The position numbers and the translations under genes are program-made. Below are positions 43,663-52,513 of a stretch of 64,000 nucleotides of DNA, in pieces. Source of the DNA: RUG11237 sp050874665 (GTDB taxonomy: Bacteria; Bacillota; Clostridia; Lachnospirales; Lachnospiraceae); NCBI GenBank assembly GCA_050874665.1, contig JBNMLC010000004.1, forward strand, positions 1-64,000. The letters are read 5' to 3'. Each line of letters begins with the position of its first letter. Position 1 is the first letter of the stretch. Under the pieces are notes generated by a model, which saw nothing but the letters and a program-made list of their open reading frames with translations, made no database searches and had not been told where the DNA came from.

Positions 43663-46308
43663 TTATACAAAGTCTTTTTCTTTCAATATCATATAATGTT
43701 CGCCATCATATTTTTTGGATATCAAAGTTCCAAGCATATTTTTCAAGGTCTTTTTATTTGCATTCTCCATAGCTTCATCTACCATTTCTTTTACATCTGT
43801 AAGTGACGGTGTAAAATCGTTTTCGAATTGAACCTCTGCCAGGCGACTATACAATGCCAAAATACCCATATCATCTATCTTGCAATCATTCTCTAACGCA
43901 TATGACTTGGCAAAAGCAACCAAATCATCATTCGTATAAGGAGGCAAATCAATTCTTGCCGCAAATTTTCCTCGGAAATTTTCGTCCAGTTCTAATAATT
44001 TCAACATTCTTTCTCTGGCATCTTCAATAATTACCAAAATGGTATCCGTCGTCTCTTCCAATGCTCTAGAAAAGTTCTGTATTGTTTCTTTGTTCATGTC
44101 TGCGGCTGTTTCAATAATAAGCACGCCACCCGCTGCACTTGTAATCACAGATTCTACATCTTTCTGATTCATCACTTCACCTGTGATTCTTGCCACTTTA
44201 TTTCCCTTAATATTTCTGGATTTTTTAGCAGCCTTTATAATATCTACTGCAAGGGTGGTTTTTCCTGTTGCAGAATCACCCATAATTACAATGTTTCCTT
44301 TATCTGATATCTCATCAATACTTTCTAATACATTTAAAATCTGCTCGCTGACTCCATCAATTTCTGTAAAATACTTAAAAATACGTTTAAAGCTTTCTGC
44401 ATCGGCTTCCATTGCTACCGGAACCTCTTCTTCTTCCTCTTCCTGTTCTCCCGTAATCCCTTCAATTCCTTCCGGCAGACTTGCACTTAGTTTAGACTGC
44501 AGTTCTTCTACCGCATCTTCGTCCTCCGGTTCTTCTTCCTTGCCAAACTCATCCAACTCGTCTAGTTCTTCTTGAGGCTCCAGAGATTCTATGATAGCTT
44601 CTTCAATATCTATCTCTTCATTTTCCGGCACATTTTCCTGTTCTGTTTCTTCTTCTGCATCTTCGTCATCTGCTTTGTCAGGTTCCTGAACTACTTTCAG
44701 TGCCTCCTCTGCTTCCTTCATAATGGCATCTTCTAAACGGTCAAATCCATCCTCTGAATCTGCCAAATCATCTGACTCCATATCTTCAAAAATATTGGTT
44801 TCTTCAATTACCGTTTTTAAAGCTTCGTCATGGTTTTGAGCCATTTTTTCGGAATTTTCCCGGTCATCTATCATTTTCTGCATTTCTTCTGAAATGGTTG
44901 GAACTACATCTGCCAGACGATCCATGATATCTTCCGTCTGTGCAATTGCATCTGCTTTTGCTTCTTCTAAATTTCTCTTCTTTTCTTCCTCTGCCTCTGT
45001 CTTAATCCGTTCCCACTCTTGCAGTACTTCTTCTATTCTCATCTGTCCGGTAATCTGTTTCTCCACAATGTCCTGATCCGGTACGCACATAGATATTTGC
45101 CCGTCCCTTTCCTCCGAGAGCATCGCATCATAATTCTTTTCTTCTTCCTGCATTTTGGACTTTTCTTCTTTTGGAAGTTGTTTGTTTAATTCCTCTTCGA
45201 CCTCTTTTGCCGGAATAATCTTTGTAGGTGCATCTGCTATATGTATAATAAATTCCTTTGTTTTTTCTAAATCTTCTTCTTCGTCTTCCTCTTTTATATT
45301 TTCTTCCACTTTTTCTAATTTATTGATAGAAGTTGCAGAGGTAATCTGACCTATTAGTTTTGCCGCCTCCGCCATAACATCAGCATCTTCCCGCACCGGT
45401 TCGGTATCATAATCATCTATGTCCGGAAGCTCTTTTGTTTCTCCCGATTTTTTTCGTTCCACCAGCCCCTCTATCTTACTTTCCTCAACCAGCTTCTTTA
45501 TATTGTTCATTGTGGTATCTACCGTTTCTTTTTCCGTTGCCTCCAAAATCTGCTGCATACTTTTTGCCAGCTCTTTTTGTAAATTAACGGTATCATAGAT
45601 TCCATAATTCATTGGTCTTACATTAATTTCCGGTTCTTCTTCCATTGCTTTTTCCGCCACAGCTTCCACCGCTGCAATAGACTTTTCAATCTGGATATCA
45701 TTACGGCTTTCATACTTCTTTTGCTGTTCTTCTGTCAATGGTTGATAAAGCATTTTCAATTCCATTGCTTTTTCAACATACTTTCCTTCTGCAAACCAAA
45801 GAATCAGTTCATCGCATTCTGCAACACATTTCTCACTCATTCCCGCTCTGTGATATAAATATGCTAATTCAAACGCCCATTTTTCTATATATTCATGACG
45901 CTTAAATTCTTCTAAAACTGCAATTCTCTCCTGCAATCCTACTTCCTGAGCCTCATACAGCTTATATTGTAAAATATATCTTCCTGTATCCCGTGGTGCT
46001 ACCTGAACAAACTCCTTATAATATTCTACCGCATCTATGTAATCTTCTAAACGTATGGATAACTCGGCTAACGAGTAAATAATCATACGTCCATATGGAT
46101 GCCTGTCGTAGGCAATTAGCATAACATCCCGGCTTTCCTCCAACATGTTATTTTTTTCATATATTTCTCCAACAAGGCAAAGCATAGGAATGCTTCTTAC
46201 ACGATTCCAATCAATCGTATTTGCAATTTTCATTGCAGATACATAATCCTCCTGCTCTGCCAGCTTTCTAATCTGTTCCGCTTTTATGCGATATTCATAC
46301 TTGTCCAC
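43663..46308 (-). CDS. TPR / acidic linker / P-loop ATPase protein, 881 aa
   Basis: Residues 1-200 form TPR-like helical repeats (AMKIANTIDW, LCLVGEIYEKNN, YSLAELSIRLEDYIDAVEYYKEF). A very acidic, low-complexity middle (about 205-640) is rich in Glu, Asp and Ser. Residues about 645-880 form an AAA-like ATPase with Walker A MGDSATGKTTLAVD (about 685) and a Walker B-like VLIIETAADM. No signal or membrane segment. It is alone on its transcript. I know this layout only as a Lachnospiraceae TPR-containing protein of unknown function; a chaperone-like or localisation role is a guess. Confidence 0.6.
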   Translation of the reverse strand: MDKYEYRIKAEQIRKLAEQEDYVSAMKIANTIDWNRVRSIPMLCLVGEIYEKNNMLEESRDVMLIAYDRHPYGRMIIYSLAELSIRLEDYIDAVEYYKEFVQVAPRDTGRYILQYKLYEAQEVGLQERIAVLEEFKRHEYIEKWAFELAYLYHRAGMSEKCVAECDELILWFAEGKYVEKAMELKMLYQPLTEEQQKKYESRNDIQIEKSIAAVEAVAEKAMEEEPEINVRPMNYGIYDTVNLQKELAKSMQQILEATEKETVDTTMNNIKKLVEESKIEGLVERKKSGETKELPDIDDYDTEPVREDADVMAEAAKLIGQITSATSINKLEKVEENIKEEDEEEDLEKTKEFIIHIADAPTKIIPAKEVEEELNKQLPKEEKSKMQEEEKNYDAMLSEERDGQISMCVPDQDIVEKQITGQMRIEEVLQEWERIKTEAEEEKKRNLEEAKADAIAQTEDIMDRLADVVPTISEEMQKMIDDRENSEKMAQNHDEALKTVIEETNIFEDMESDDLADSEDGFDRLEDAIMKEAEEALKVVQEPDKADDEDAEEETEQENVPENEEIDIEEAIIESLEPQEELDELDEFGKEEEPEDEDAVEELQSKLSASLPEGIEGITGEQEEEEEEVPVAMEADAESFKRIFKYFTEIDGVSEQILNVLESIDEISDKGNIVIMGDSATGKTTLAVDIIKAAKKSRNIKGNKVARITGEVMNQKDVESVITSAAGGVLIIETAADMNKETIQNFSRALEETTDTILVIIEDARERMLKLLELDENFRGKFAARIDLPPYTNDDLVAFAKSYALENDCKIDDMGILALYSRLAEVQFENDFTPSLTDVKEMVDEAMENANKKTLKNMLGTLISKKYDGEHYMILKEKDFV

Positions 46309-46403
46309 AACAACTTCACCTCATATGTCCCCTATACTACTATATAATATATAAAAAATCTCTAAATAAAAGTTTATCATATACAATAATAGATGTCAAA
46401 AAC

Positions 46404-46445
46404 AAAAAGCAGCCGTTTTACTTTATGTTTGTTAAAACGGCTGCT
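46404..46445 (-). terminator. terminator of the 46.4-47.2 kb transcript
   Basis: A 13 bp perfect stem AGCAGCCGTTTTA/TAAAACGGCTGCT with a 12 nt loop, followed by TTTTTGTTTTTG on the minus strand. The nearest upstream gene on this strand has its own terminator at 47335-47372, so this one must serve something else. Confidence 0.85.
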
Positions 46446-46923
46446 ACTCCATATGTACTTTTTTTCTTTTCATTTTATTATTTCATATCAAAGACTTCTT
46501 CTTGTGTTTACCTGTTTTTGATTCATTTGTGATTTGTAAGAATACAAGTATCTTCAGCATTTTAAAAGGATAACCTTTTCTTTGGTTTCTACTTTCTTTC
46601 GTATTATATATATAAATTTTTATATATACCGAATCTTAATACGTATGCCTATAACCAGCTTAAAATATATTATACTCTGCTTTGGTTATGAATACTTTAA
46701 ATATGTCTGTTTCTTTACACATTCATATTCATTCTTACTGTGATGAATGTTTCAATATGTGATAAGCAACACTCTTTTCGGATTTCTTTTATCTTTGATT
46801 TCCTTATTTTTCATTTTATTTACTCTTATCCGAAACTCTATATAATCTTTTATAAAGGTATTATTTACTTTTGTAATATAATTCTTTGCTAATTGATTAT
46901 TCACAGGATTTATAACTTATCCA

Positions 46924-46959
46924 TCACACATATTGAAGTATGTTTTCTACCTTGTCCAT
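46924..46959 (-). CDS. possible 11-codon ORF 2
   Basis: Reads MDKVENILQYV. GGAGG lies 10 nt upstream inside the hairpin ATTGGA-loop-TCCAAT. Its leader is a near copy of that of ORF 1. Translation is unproven, and the spacing of 10 nt is long. Confidence 0.3.
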   Translation of the reverse strand: MDKVENILQYV

Positions 46960-46989
46960 TGGAATCAGTCCTCCAATCTTGCACCTTAT
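46953..46989 (-). repeat. hairpin module copy 2
   Basis: A 37 nt module containing a stem ATTGGA/TCCAAT with GGACTGA-type loop and the ribosome site; about 80-85% identical to copy 1 at 47022-47057, with a stem change kept paired by a G-U. Confidence 0.7.
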
Positions 46990-46992
46990 ATT

Positions 46993-47028
46993 TTATGCGC
47001 TACTAAATAAATACTTTTTCATGTCCAT
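46993..47028 (-). CDS. possible 11-codon ORF 1
   Basis: Reads MDMKKYLFSSA. GGAGG lies 10 nt upstream in the loop/stem of hairpin copy 1. Same length as ORF 2 and 69 nt away, start to start; only the first two residues are shared. Confidence 0.3.
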   Translation of the reverse strand: MDMKKYLFSSA

Positions 47029-47057
47029 TGGAATCAATCCTCCCAACTTGTACTTAT
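47022..47057 (-). repeat. hairpin module copy 1
   Basis: Near copy of 46953-46989. Stem TTGGGA/TTCCAA with loop GGATTGA. Its GGA sits in the loop and overlaps the ribosome site of ORF 1. Confidence 0.7.
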
Positions 47058-47191
47058 TGTTTCACTCTTGTACGTTGCAACGCTATCTATTATTTTACCG
47101 TTTCCGGCTCTACAAAAATCCCTTTCGTGCGTTTTTGTAAAGTCTGTTCAGAAACTAGATGAATAACGATCCGTTGTTATTTGATATGATT

Positions 47192-47220
47192 ATATTACCA
47201 CTCACTCTCTAATTTGTCAA
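47192..47220 (-). promoter_or_regulatory. promoter of the 46.4-47.2 kb transcript
   Basis: Exact TTGACA, 17 bp, then TAATAT on the minus strand. A TATAAT overlaps three bases further downstream. No protein gene begins below it within 780 nt. Confidence 0.65.
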
Positions 47221-47334
47221 CACTATTTTAATTATTTTTCCAAATATTTTTACTATTATTTTTATTCTCCTTAAATATATTGCATTATTTGTAGATATTG
47301 TTTGTACTTTTCTGACAATTTTTTCCTGATAATT

Positions 47335-47372
47335 AAAAACCCTCCGGAAACTTCTTTATCATTTTCCGGAGG
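47335..47372 (-). terminator. terminator of the SMC-like operon
   Basis: Stem CCTCCGGAAA/TTTCCGGAGG followed by GTTTTTAATT on the minus strand, 20 bp after the SMC-like gene's stop. Confidence 0.9.
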
Positions 47373-47391
47373 TCTGTCTTTATACATTTCC

Positions 47392-50300
47392 TTATTCAAA
47401 TTGCAATTGATTTTGCTCAAAACTCAGTGATGTATATTCTAGTTCATCCTGTTCTGTCTGGCTGCGATAGTCCACCACAACCGTCTGCTGCCTTCCGTCT
47501 ATAAGTTTTTGTCCTAAAATATAATTAACCTCAAATCTTCCCGTAATGGCAGGAGTTGCACCTCGCGCCGGAACAATAAGCTGTACATTGTTTGCCTTTA
47601 ACAATTTAAAAATTGGTTCCCAAATATAGATATCCTTTGCGGCACCAAATGGATTATCAATAAAAATGACATTTTTCAGTTTTAATGGATCTGCATTGGC
47701 AGAATTCATGCTGGTAATATAATGTATAATGGCTACTAAAAACTGAATATAAATACCCTGGGACTGTCCCGTACTTCCTACTGCTTCCTCATATTTCAAA
47801 TAACGGCTCTGCTCCTTAATGCGTTCTCTTTTGTAAAGGTTAAGCTTAATCAGATTCATATCCTTTACAATAACAGAAAAGAGTTTTTTCCATGCCAATT
47901 GATTTCTGATATATTTTACACGCTCTGCCTCTGTAGTAAATCCATCCGCTGTCTGAATAATATGATCAATATAATCCGACATGGCAGCTTCGTACATCTC
48001 TTCTTTTATATACGGAATATTTAAAGTGATCATTGGAATTAATTTATCATCAAGCCATATTCCTGACAATTTTGGCAATCTGTCTAACGCTGTCTTCATA
48101 TTAACACAAGTTTGCAGACACTGACTTTCAAAGTTCTGTTTAATTTTTTCCATATCTACAATTCCCTGTTCTACACTGGATTTTTCCAATGCAATACAAG
48201 ATATGGTATCTTCAATATTTGCAATTAAAGTATCTGCCTCCGTCTCATCGGACGGACTTTCAATATGCTTTTCTACCTCATTTGCCAGTTCGTAGGCCTG
48301 TGTCTTTAACAACGTTTCTTTTAAACGATTTTTATCCTTTTCAAAGGCTTCTTTACGCTCATACTCTTCTTTCATAATTTTATCATAAAGCGTGCGTAAT
48401 TCCTGATATGTCTTTTTCAGGGAAGTCTCATCTTCTAACAATCCCTCATTTCCTTCTATCACAATGCCTGCTGATTCTATCATGCGAAGCATATCTTCAC
48501 TCATTGCCTCTAAACCTGCCAGTTCCTTTTCTAATTGCTTTTCTTTTTCTACAGATTCTTTTATCTGTTGGTCAATCACCTGCGTCAGATTCTTATACTC
48601 GCCTATAAATCTTGTAAGTTGCTCGCCGGTTAAATCCAATGGCTGATACCTGCCATACTTTTCTTCCACTAACGTTTTTCCATGAGCAATACTTCCAAAT
48701 TTCCGATTTGCTGCTTCTGCATAAGCCTCCAGTTGCTTTTTGGAAACCTTAATCTTCTCCTGGCTTTCCTCAATGGTAATCTTTTGCTGCTTTAATTCCT
48801 CCATACTGCTTTTTACCATTTCGTGACGCTCATAAATTGCCTTTAACTCTTCTAAATTTCCGTTTCTATATTCTATTGCAGAAACACATTTTTCCATTTG
48901 TGCCTTATAGTTTTCTGCCAGTTTTTTCTTATCCGCAATATCCGCATTTTCTACGACAAGGGAATCTCGCAATCCCATAAATTTAACTTCCAGTTCCTCC
49001 ATAGACAACTTTTTCAAGGAGTCATCTATAATGACCGTCTGATGCTTATCATACTGCTGATATTCCTTTTCCCATGTATTCTTCATGTTCTTTAAAGCAG
49101 CTTCCATGCTCTGATGTTTTTCTTTTATGGTATGAATTTCTTCCTGTAAAGCCTTTAACTGAACAGCATAATTTCTAACTGCCGCCTCCCCCTGTAAAGT
49201 GCTTTCTCTTAAACCGGCTGCCTGTCTTTCCTTTTCATGATAGCGGCTATATAATTCTTTGATTTCCTTTGTTATTTTCAGTTCGTGTTCTACACTGTTC
49301 AATTCTTCCTCTTGTTTTTCTAAATAGCCCTGAAACTGATCCTTTTTAAGATATAAATCATTTTGCTGTGACTGCAGATTATCTGTTTCTGCTCCGATAT
49401 CCTTTAGTTTAATTTTATTTTCTTCATATTCTTTTACTTTGTCCGATTTTTCTGCAAAATATTTGTTTTCATACTCTTCCATGTAAGAAATATCCGACTT
49501 AATCAACTCTGTACGTTCTCTAAGTGTAATTGCTTTTTTCTGATTTTCCTCTAGCTCTGCCATCGCTTTTTTCAACGCCTTTGCAGCACTGTCTTCAGAA
49601 GTAAATTCTTCTTTTTGTGTCATTAAAAAATCTACATGATCTGTTGAATACAACTCCGTCAAAGATTGTTCCATTGCTTTTGCATTAATAATAGGTACCA
49701 CCGTGCCTAATCTTCCAATCTTCTTCAAGTTTTTATCGAATCTGACCGATGCATAGTCCTGTAAGACTACAATGGAATAAGGCAGTAATGGTGCACACTC
49801 CAGCAATTCTTCCTGTTTTTCCTTTTCATATCTGTTTAAATAAGAAAAACCTGTAATTGCACGCTCTTTTCCTACATTAATAATTTCGAGTGCCTCCTGC
49901 ATTTCCTGTGTATCAGCAAATAACCAGCCCTTTTCGTATGCCTTACAATTCTTTTTTAACTGTGCAATTTCCTTTCTTACCACTTCAGCCTCTAACACAT
50001 TATTCTGAAGAGTGTAATAAATCTTTTCTTTTAAACGGCGTTCGTCAGACTCCTGGTAAAATTCCTTTAATTTATCTACTTTCTCCCTACACGCACTATA
50101 CTCCTTTTGAAACTCTGACAGCTTTTCCTGCCGAAGAAGCACATGTTTTTCCTGTTCCTTTAATATATTTAAACGCAGACGGTTACCAGCAAGCGTCTCT
50201 TCCACAGATTTCTCTTCCTGACATATATTTTCCCTATTTTCCGTTAATTTTTGCAGCTTCTTTTCTAATTCTGCAACTCTGTTTTGAGCTTCTTCATATA

Positions 50301-51810
50301 GCAAAAGTGACGTTTTCTGCTTCAATGATTCTAACCTTTTTAACTCATATACACTATCTTCTTTTAACAAATGCAGTTTACTTTTGCAAAAAGCAAGTTC
50401 GGCTTCTTCCTTTTGCAGTGTTTCTTGTAAATTCTTTTCTTCTGCTTCCTTTTCACTGCACGCTGCTTGCAGTTGCCCCATGTCTTTTTGCAGTGTTTTC
50501 TCCTGTGCTTCTTCCAATTCCTTCCATAATTTTACAATGCACTGTAAAACCGATTCCACTTCACTGCCCGACTGACTCGTCTGCTCTGTCGCAATTTTTG
50601 CTGCCTCATATTCTTTTTTGTAATGTACATAATCAAGATAATCATTCGCATTTTCTTTGAGCAAAAGCTTTGATTGTTCTGTTGCTAATTCTTCTTCTAA
50701 GGCAGATAATATTTCTTTTGTCTTTTCTACTCCTTCATCTAATTTCTGTAATTCTTCCTGCTCAATCTGTACGAGTGCCGTATCAATTTTTGCTTCTTTT
50801 TCCTTCTTTTCTGACAATAACATTTCCCGTTTAGCAAGAACATTTTCTCTCTCACTTTTACGTTTTTCCATAGACTCACTGCATGTATTATATGCATATA
50901 TAAATTCTTTTTCAATCCCACCCTTTTTATGGTACATGCCCTTCAAAGACTGGATTCTTGCAATGAAACTGCTTAGTATTTCTATCTGCCTGTCATAGTT
51001 TGCTATATCATTTTTCTTCTTAGTTAGTTCTACTAACTTATTTTTAATGTCTAAAAGTAATTTTGCAAAATCCGCCCCTTCTCCAGTCGTATTATAATAA
51101 GATTTCTGAAGAATTTCTTCGATGAGCAGATCTTCTACTACCTTTCGTGTTGTCTTATAATTTGTTTCGAAATAAGTACGCACATGCCCTTCTGTCTTAT
51201 TAATTCCACGAATAATTTCCCACTCGCTCTCATAGATTCCGTATTGACTGATAAACTGCTGATATTCGCCTTTTCGTTCAAATATTTTTATAATAAGACT
51301 GTAATCCTTATGCTCTAATTCTTTCAAATAGTTCTTTAAACCATGATATGTAATTCTCTCTTTTCCATTGCTTAAAGGAAGATTCTTAATATCATTATCG
51401 TTAAATTCCCGATAAAAAATCACATAATTAAAATACTCTATTGCAGCATTTTCCCTCTGCTGTGTTTCTTCTAAATTGCTTTCTCTTGCTTTTCTGGCAC
51501 AAAAACCAGTCGTCATATATTTATATCCGTTTTTAATATCATCACTATTTAATTTCCATTCAATCAGGGAATGAATTGTATTACTTCCACTTCCAGTACG
51601 AAACAATTTTTCAATCGGTTGTTTTTCATCTAATGTACAATTAGGAATCATATTTTGCAGCAGAAGAAGCATCAGCACGCTTTTGCCACCACCATTTGCT
51701 AAATCATAAATAGTATTTTTCCCTGAAAAACGCATGATAAAATCGTCATAAAACTGCGTTCCAAAGTTATACTTCACATTATTTACACGAATTCGATTAA
51801 TATGCGGCAT
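47392..51810 (-). CDS. SMC-like ATPase (JetC/MksB-type)
   Basis: 1472 residues from the ATG at 51810, with AAGGAG upstream; the longer frame adds 22 residues inside the previous gene. Walker A is YDLANGGGKSVLML (about residue 40). Two long coiled-coil arms (about 230-600 and 790-1180) flank a hinge-like region (about 640-760). Near the C-terminus are a signature-like STGQSQGIYIQFLVA and Walker B NVIFIDNPFGAAKD, with Asn where SMC proteins have the catalytic Glu. SMC-like proteins of Wadjet/MksBEF systems form DNA-loop-extruding complexes; here it is the third gene after MksF/JetA- and MksE/JetB-like genes and overlaps the second by 14 bp. Confidence 0.8.
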   Translation of the reverse strand: MPHINRIRVNNVKYNFGTQFYDDFIMRFSGKNTIYDLANGGGKSVLMLLLLQNMIPNCTLDEKQPIEKLFRTGSGSNTIHSLIEWKLNSDDIKNGYKYMTTGFCARKARESNLEETQQRENAAIEYFNYVIFYREFNDNDIKNLPLSNGKERITYHGLKNYLKELEHKDYSLIIKIFERKGEYQQFISQYGIYESEWEIIRGINKTEGHVRTYFETNYKTTRKVVEDLLIEEILQKSYYNTTGEGADFAKLLLDIKNKLVELTKKKNDIANYDRQIEILSSFIARIQSLKGMYHKKGGIEKEFIYAYNTCSESMEKRKSERENVLAKREMLLSEKKEKEAKIDTALVQIEQEELQKLDEGVEKTKEILSALEEELATEQSKLLLKENANDYLDYVHYKKEYEAAKIATEQTSQSGSEVESVLQCIVKLWKELEEAQEKTLQKDMGQLQAACSEKEAEEKNLQETLQKEEAELAFCKSKLHLLKEDSVYELKRLESLKQKTSLLLYEEAQNRVAELEKKLQKLTENRENICQEEKSVEETLAGNRLRLNILKEQEKHVLLRQEKLSEFQKEYSACREKVDKLKEFYQESDERRLKEKIYYTLQNNVLEAEVVRKEIAQLKKNCKAYEKGWLFADTQEMQEALEIINVGKERAITGFSYLNRYEKEKQEELLECAPLLPYSIVVLQDYASVRFDKNLKKIGRLGTVVPIINAKAMEQSLTELYSTDHVDFLMTQKEEFTSEDSAAKALKKAMAELEENQKKAITLRERTELIKSDISYMEEYENKYFAEKSDKVKEYEENKIKLKDIGAETDNLQSQQNDLYLKKDQFQGYLEKQEEELNSVEHELKITKEIKELYSRYHEKERQAAGLRESTLQGEAAVRNYAVQLKALQEEIHTIKEKHQSMEAALKNMKNTWEKEYQQYDKHQTVIIDDSLKKLSMEELEVKFMGLRDSLVVENADIADKKKLAENYKAQMEKCVSAIEYRNGNLEELKAIYERHEMVKSSMEELKQQKITIEESQEKIKVSKKQLEAYAEAANRKFGSIAHGKTLVEEKYGRYQPLDLTGEQLTRFIGEYKNLTQVIDQQIKESVEKEKQLEKELAGLEAMSEDMLRMIESAGIVIEGNEGLLEDETSLKKTYQELRTLYDKIMKEEYERKEAFEKDKNRLKETLLKTQAYELANEVEKHIESPSDETEADTLIANIEDTISCIALEKSSVEQGIVDMEKIKQNFESQCLQTCVNMKTALDRLPKLSGIWLDDKLIPMITLNIPYIKEEMYEAAMSDYIDHIIQTADGFTTEAERVKYIRNQLAWKKLFSVIVKDMNLIKLNLYKRERIKEQSRYLKYEEAVGSTGQSQGIYIQFLVAIIHYITSMNSANADPLKLKNVIFIDNPFGAAKDIYIWEPIFKLLKANNVQLIVPARGATPAITGRFEVNYILGQKLIDGRQQTVVVDYRSQTEQDELEYTSLSFEQNQLQFE

Positions 51811-52513
51811 CTTGCTTCTCCTTTCCCTGAATAATCTCGTAGAGTCTTCCTTTAGACTCCTCGAAATAATTTTCAATCAATGCTCTTGCCCTGTCTTTTA
51901 AATAATATCTCTCCTCCGACTGTGCCATTAACTTTTGTGAAATAAGGAAATTTAACACTAACTTAATGTAACCCGCTCTGGAATTTTTTACAGCACGAAC
52001 AGCTTCTTCTGTAGCCGCCGGCAAATCATTCCACATGATTGCAAGTGTTTTAAAACTATTTTCCTCGGTTTCGTTATTTGTAAGAATTTCTATATGATCC
52101 ATAATATGTTTTAAAGAATAATCCACTGCCTCCATAATGTCTTCTATTTTCACATATTCATTAAAATTATATCCGGAGGAATCTGTGTAAAAGCACGTAA
52201 CAATCTGATAAATGATAAAATAGCAAAGATACAATTCACGATTTACCTTCAATCCCAGCTCTTTTCGTAAATCTCCATTACTAAAACCAAATACCTGATT
52301 ATTGTCTCCGGCAGTAATGTAAAGACAATAATTATACTCATAAAGCTTAACATTCATACGGTTTAACATACGATTTACCAGCTCGTACACTTGCGGATTT
52401 GTACTGTATTCTTCATACAAAGACACGTTCTCTCCACTGTTTTTTCCCACTTCTTCCCCGTTTAAGAGCTTTGTTAGTATATCAATTGCTTTATCTAAAT
52501 TTCTCTCTTCCAT
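51797..52513 (-). CDS. JetB/MksE-like subunit (DUF6063-like)
   Basis: 238 residues, helical, with winged-helix-like parts (YNYCLYITAGDNNQVFGFSN; SRAGYIKLVLNFLISQKLM near the C-terminus), no signal peptide or membrane segment. By size and by its position between the JetA-like and SMC-like genes it corresponds to MksE/JetB, the subunit that links the kleisin to the SMC heads. Stop and start of the preceding gene overlap as TAATG, which implies strict coupling. The DUF name is from memory of related loci and should be checked. Confidence 0.68.
   Translation of the reverse strand: MEERNLDKAIDILTKLLNGEEVGKNSGENVSLYEEYSTNPQVYELVNRMLNRMNVKLYEYNYCLYITAGDNNQVFGFSNGDLRKELGLKVNRELYLCYFIIYQIVTCFYTDSSGYNFNEYVKIEDIMEAVDYSLKHIMDHIEILTNNETEENSFKTLAIMWNDLPAATEEAVRAVKNSRAGYIKLVLNFLISQKLMAQSEERYYLKDRARALIENYFEESKGRLYEIIQGKEKQDAAY

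Larger units (their letters stand above)
46401..47185 (-). ncRNA. candidate non-coding transcript of about 785 nt
   Basis: No substantial ORF occupies this stretch, yet it has its own promoter (TTGACA 47220-47215, 17 bp, TAATAT 47197-47192) and a strong terminator at 46404-46445 on the same strand. The sequence is AT-rich with local stems: AATAAC/GTTATT around AACGGATC near the 5' end, a 7 bp stem ACAAAAA/TTTTTGT, and the duplicated GGA-loop hairpins at 46953-47057. It may be a regulatory RNA or a leader of tiny ORFs. The direction is set by promoter and terminator, not by comparison. Confidence 0.5.

Noticed and set aside
46940..47140. Plus-strand 66-codon frame with two SIGI-PP-type repeats
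   Set aside because: The repetition comes from the duplicated hairpin module read on the other strand. There is no ribosome site and the promoter and terminator point to the minus strand.
49890..50660. Plus-strand frame of 256 codons inside the SMC-like gene
   Set aside because: It is opposite to a coiled-coil region whose repetitive Glu/Lys codons leave long open frames on the other strand.
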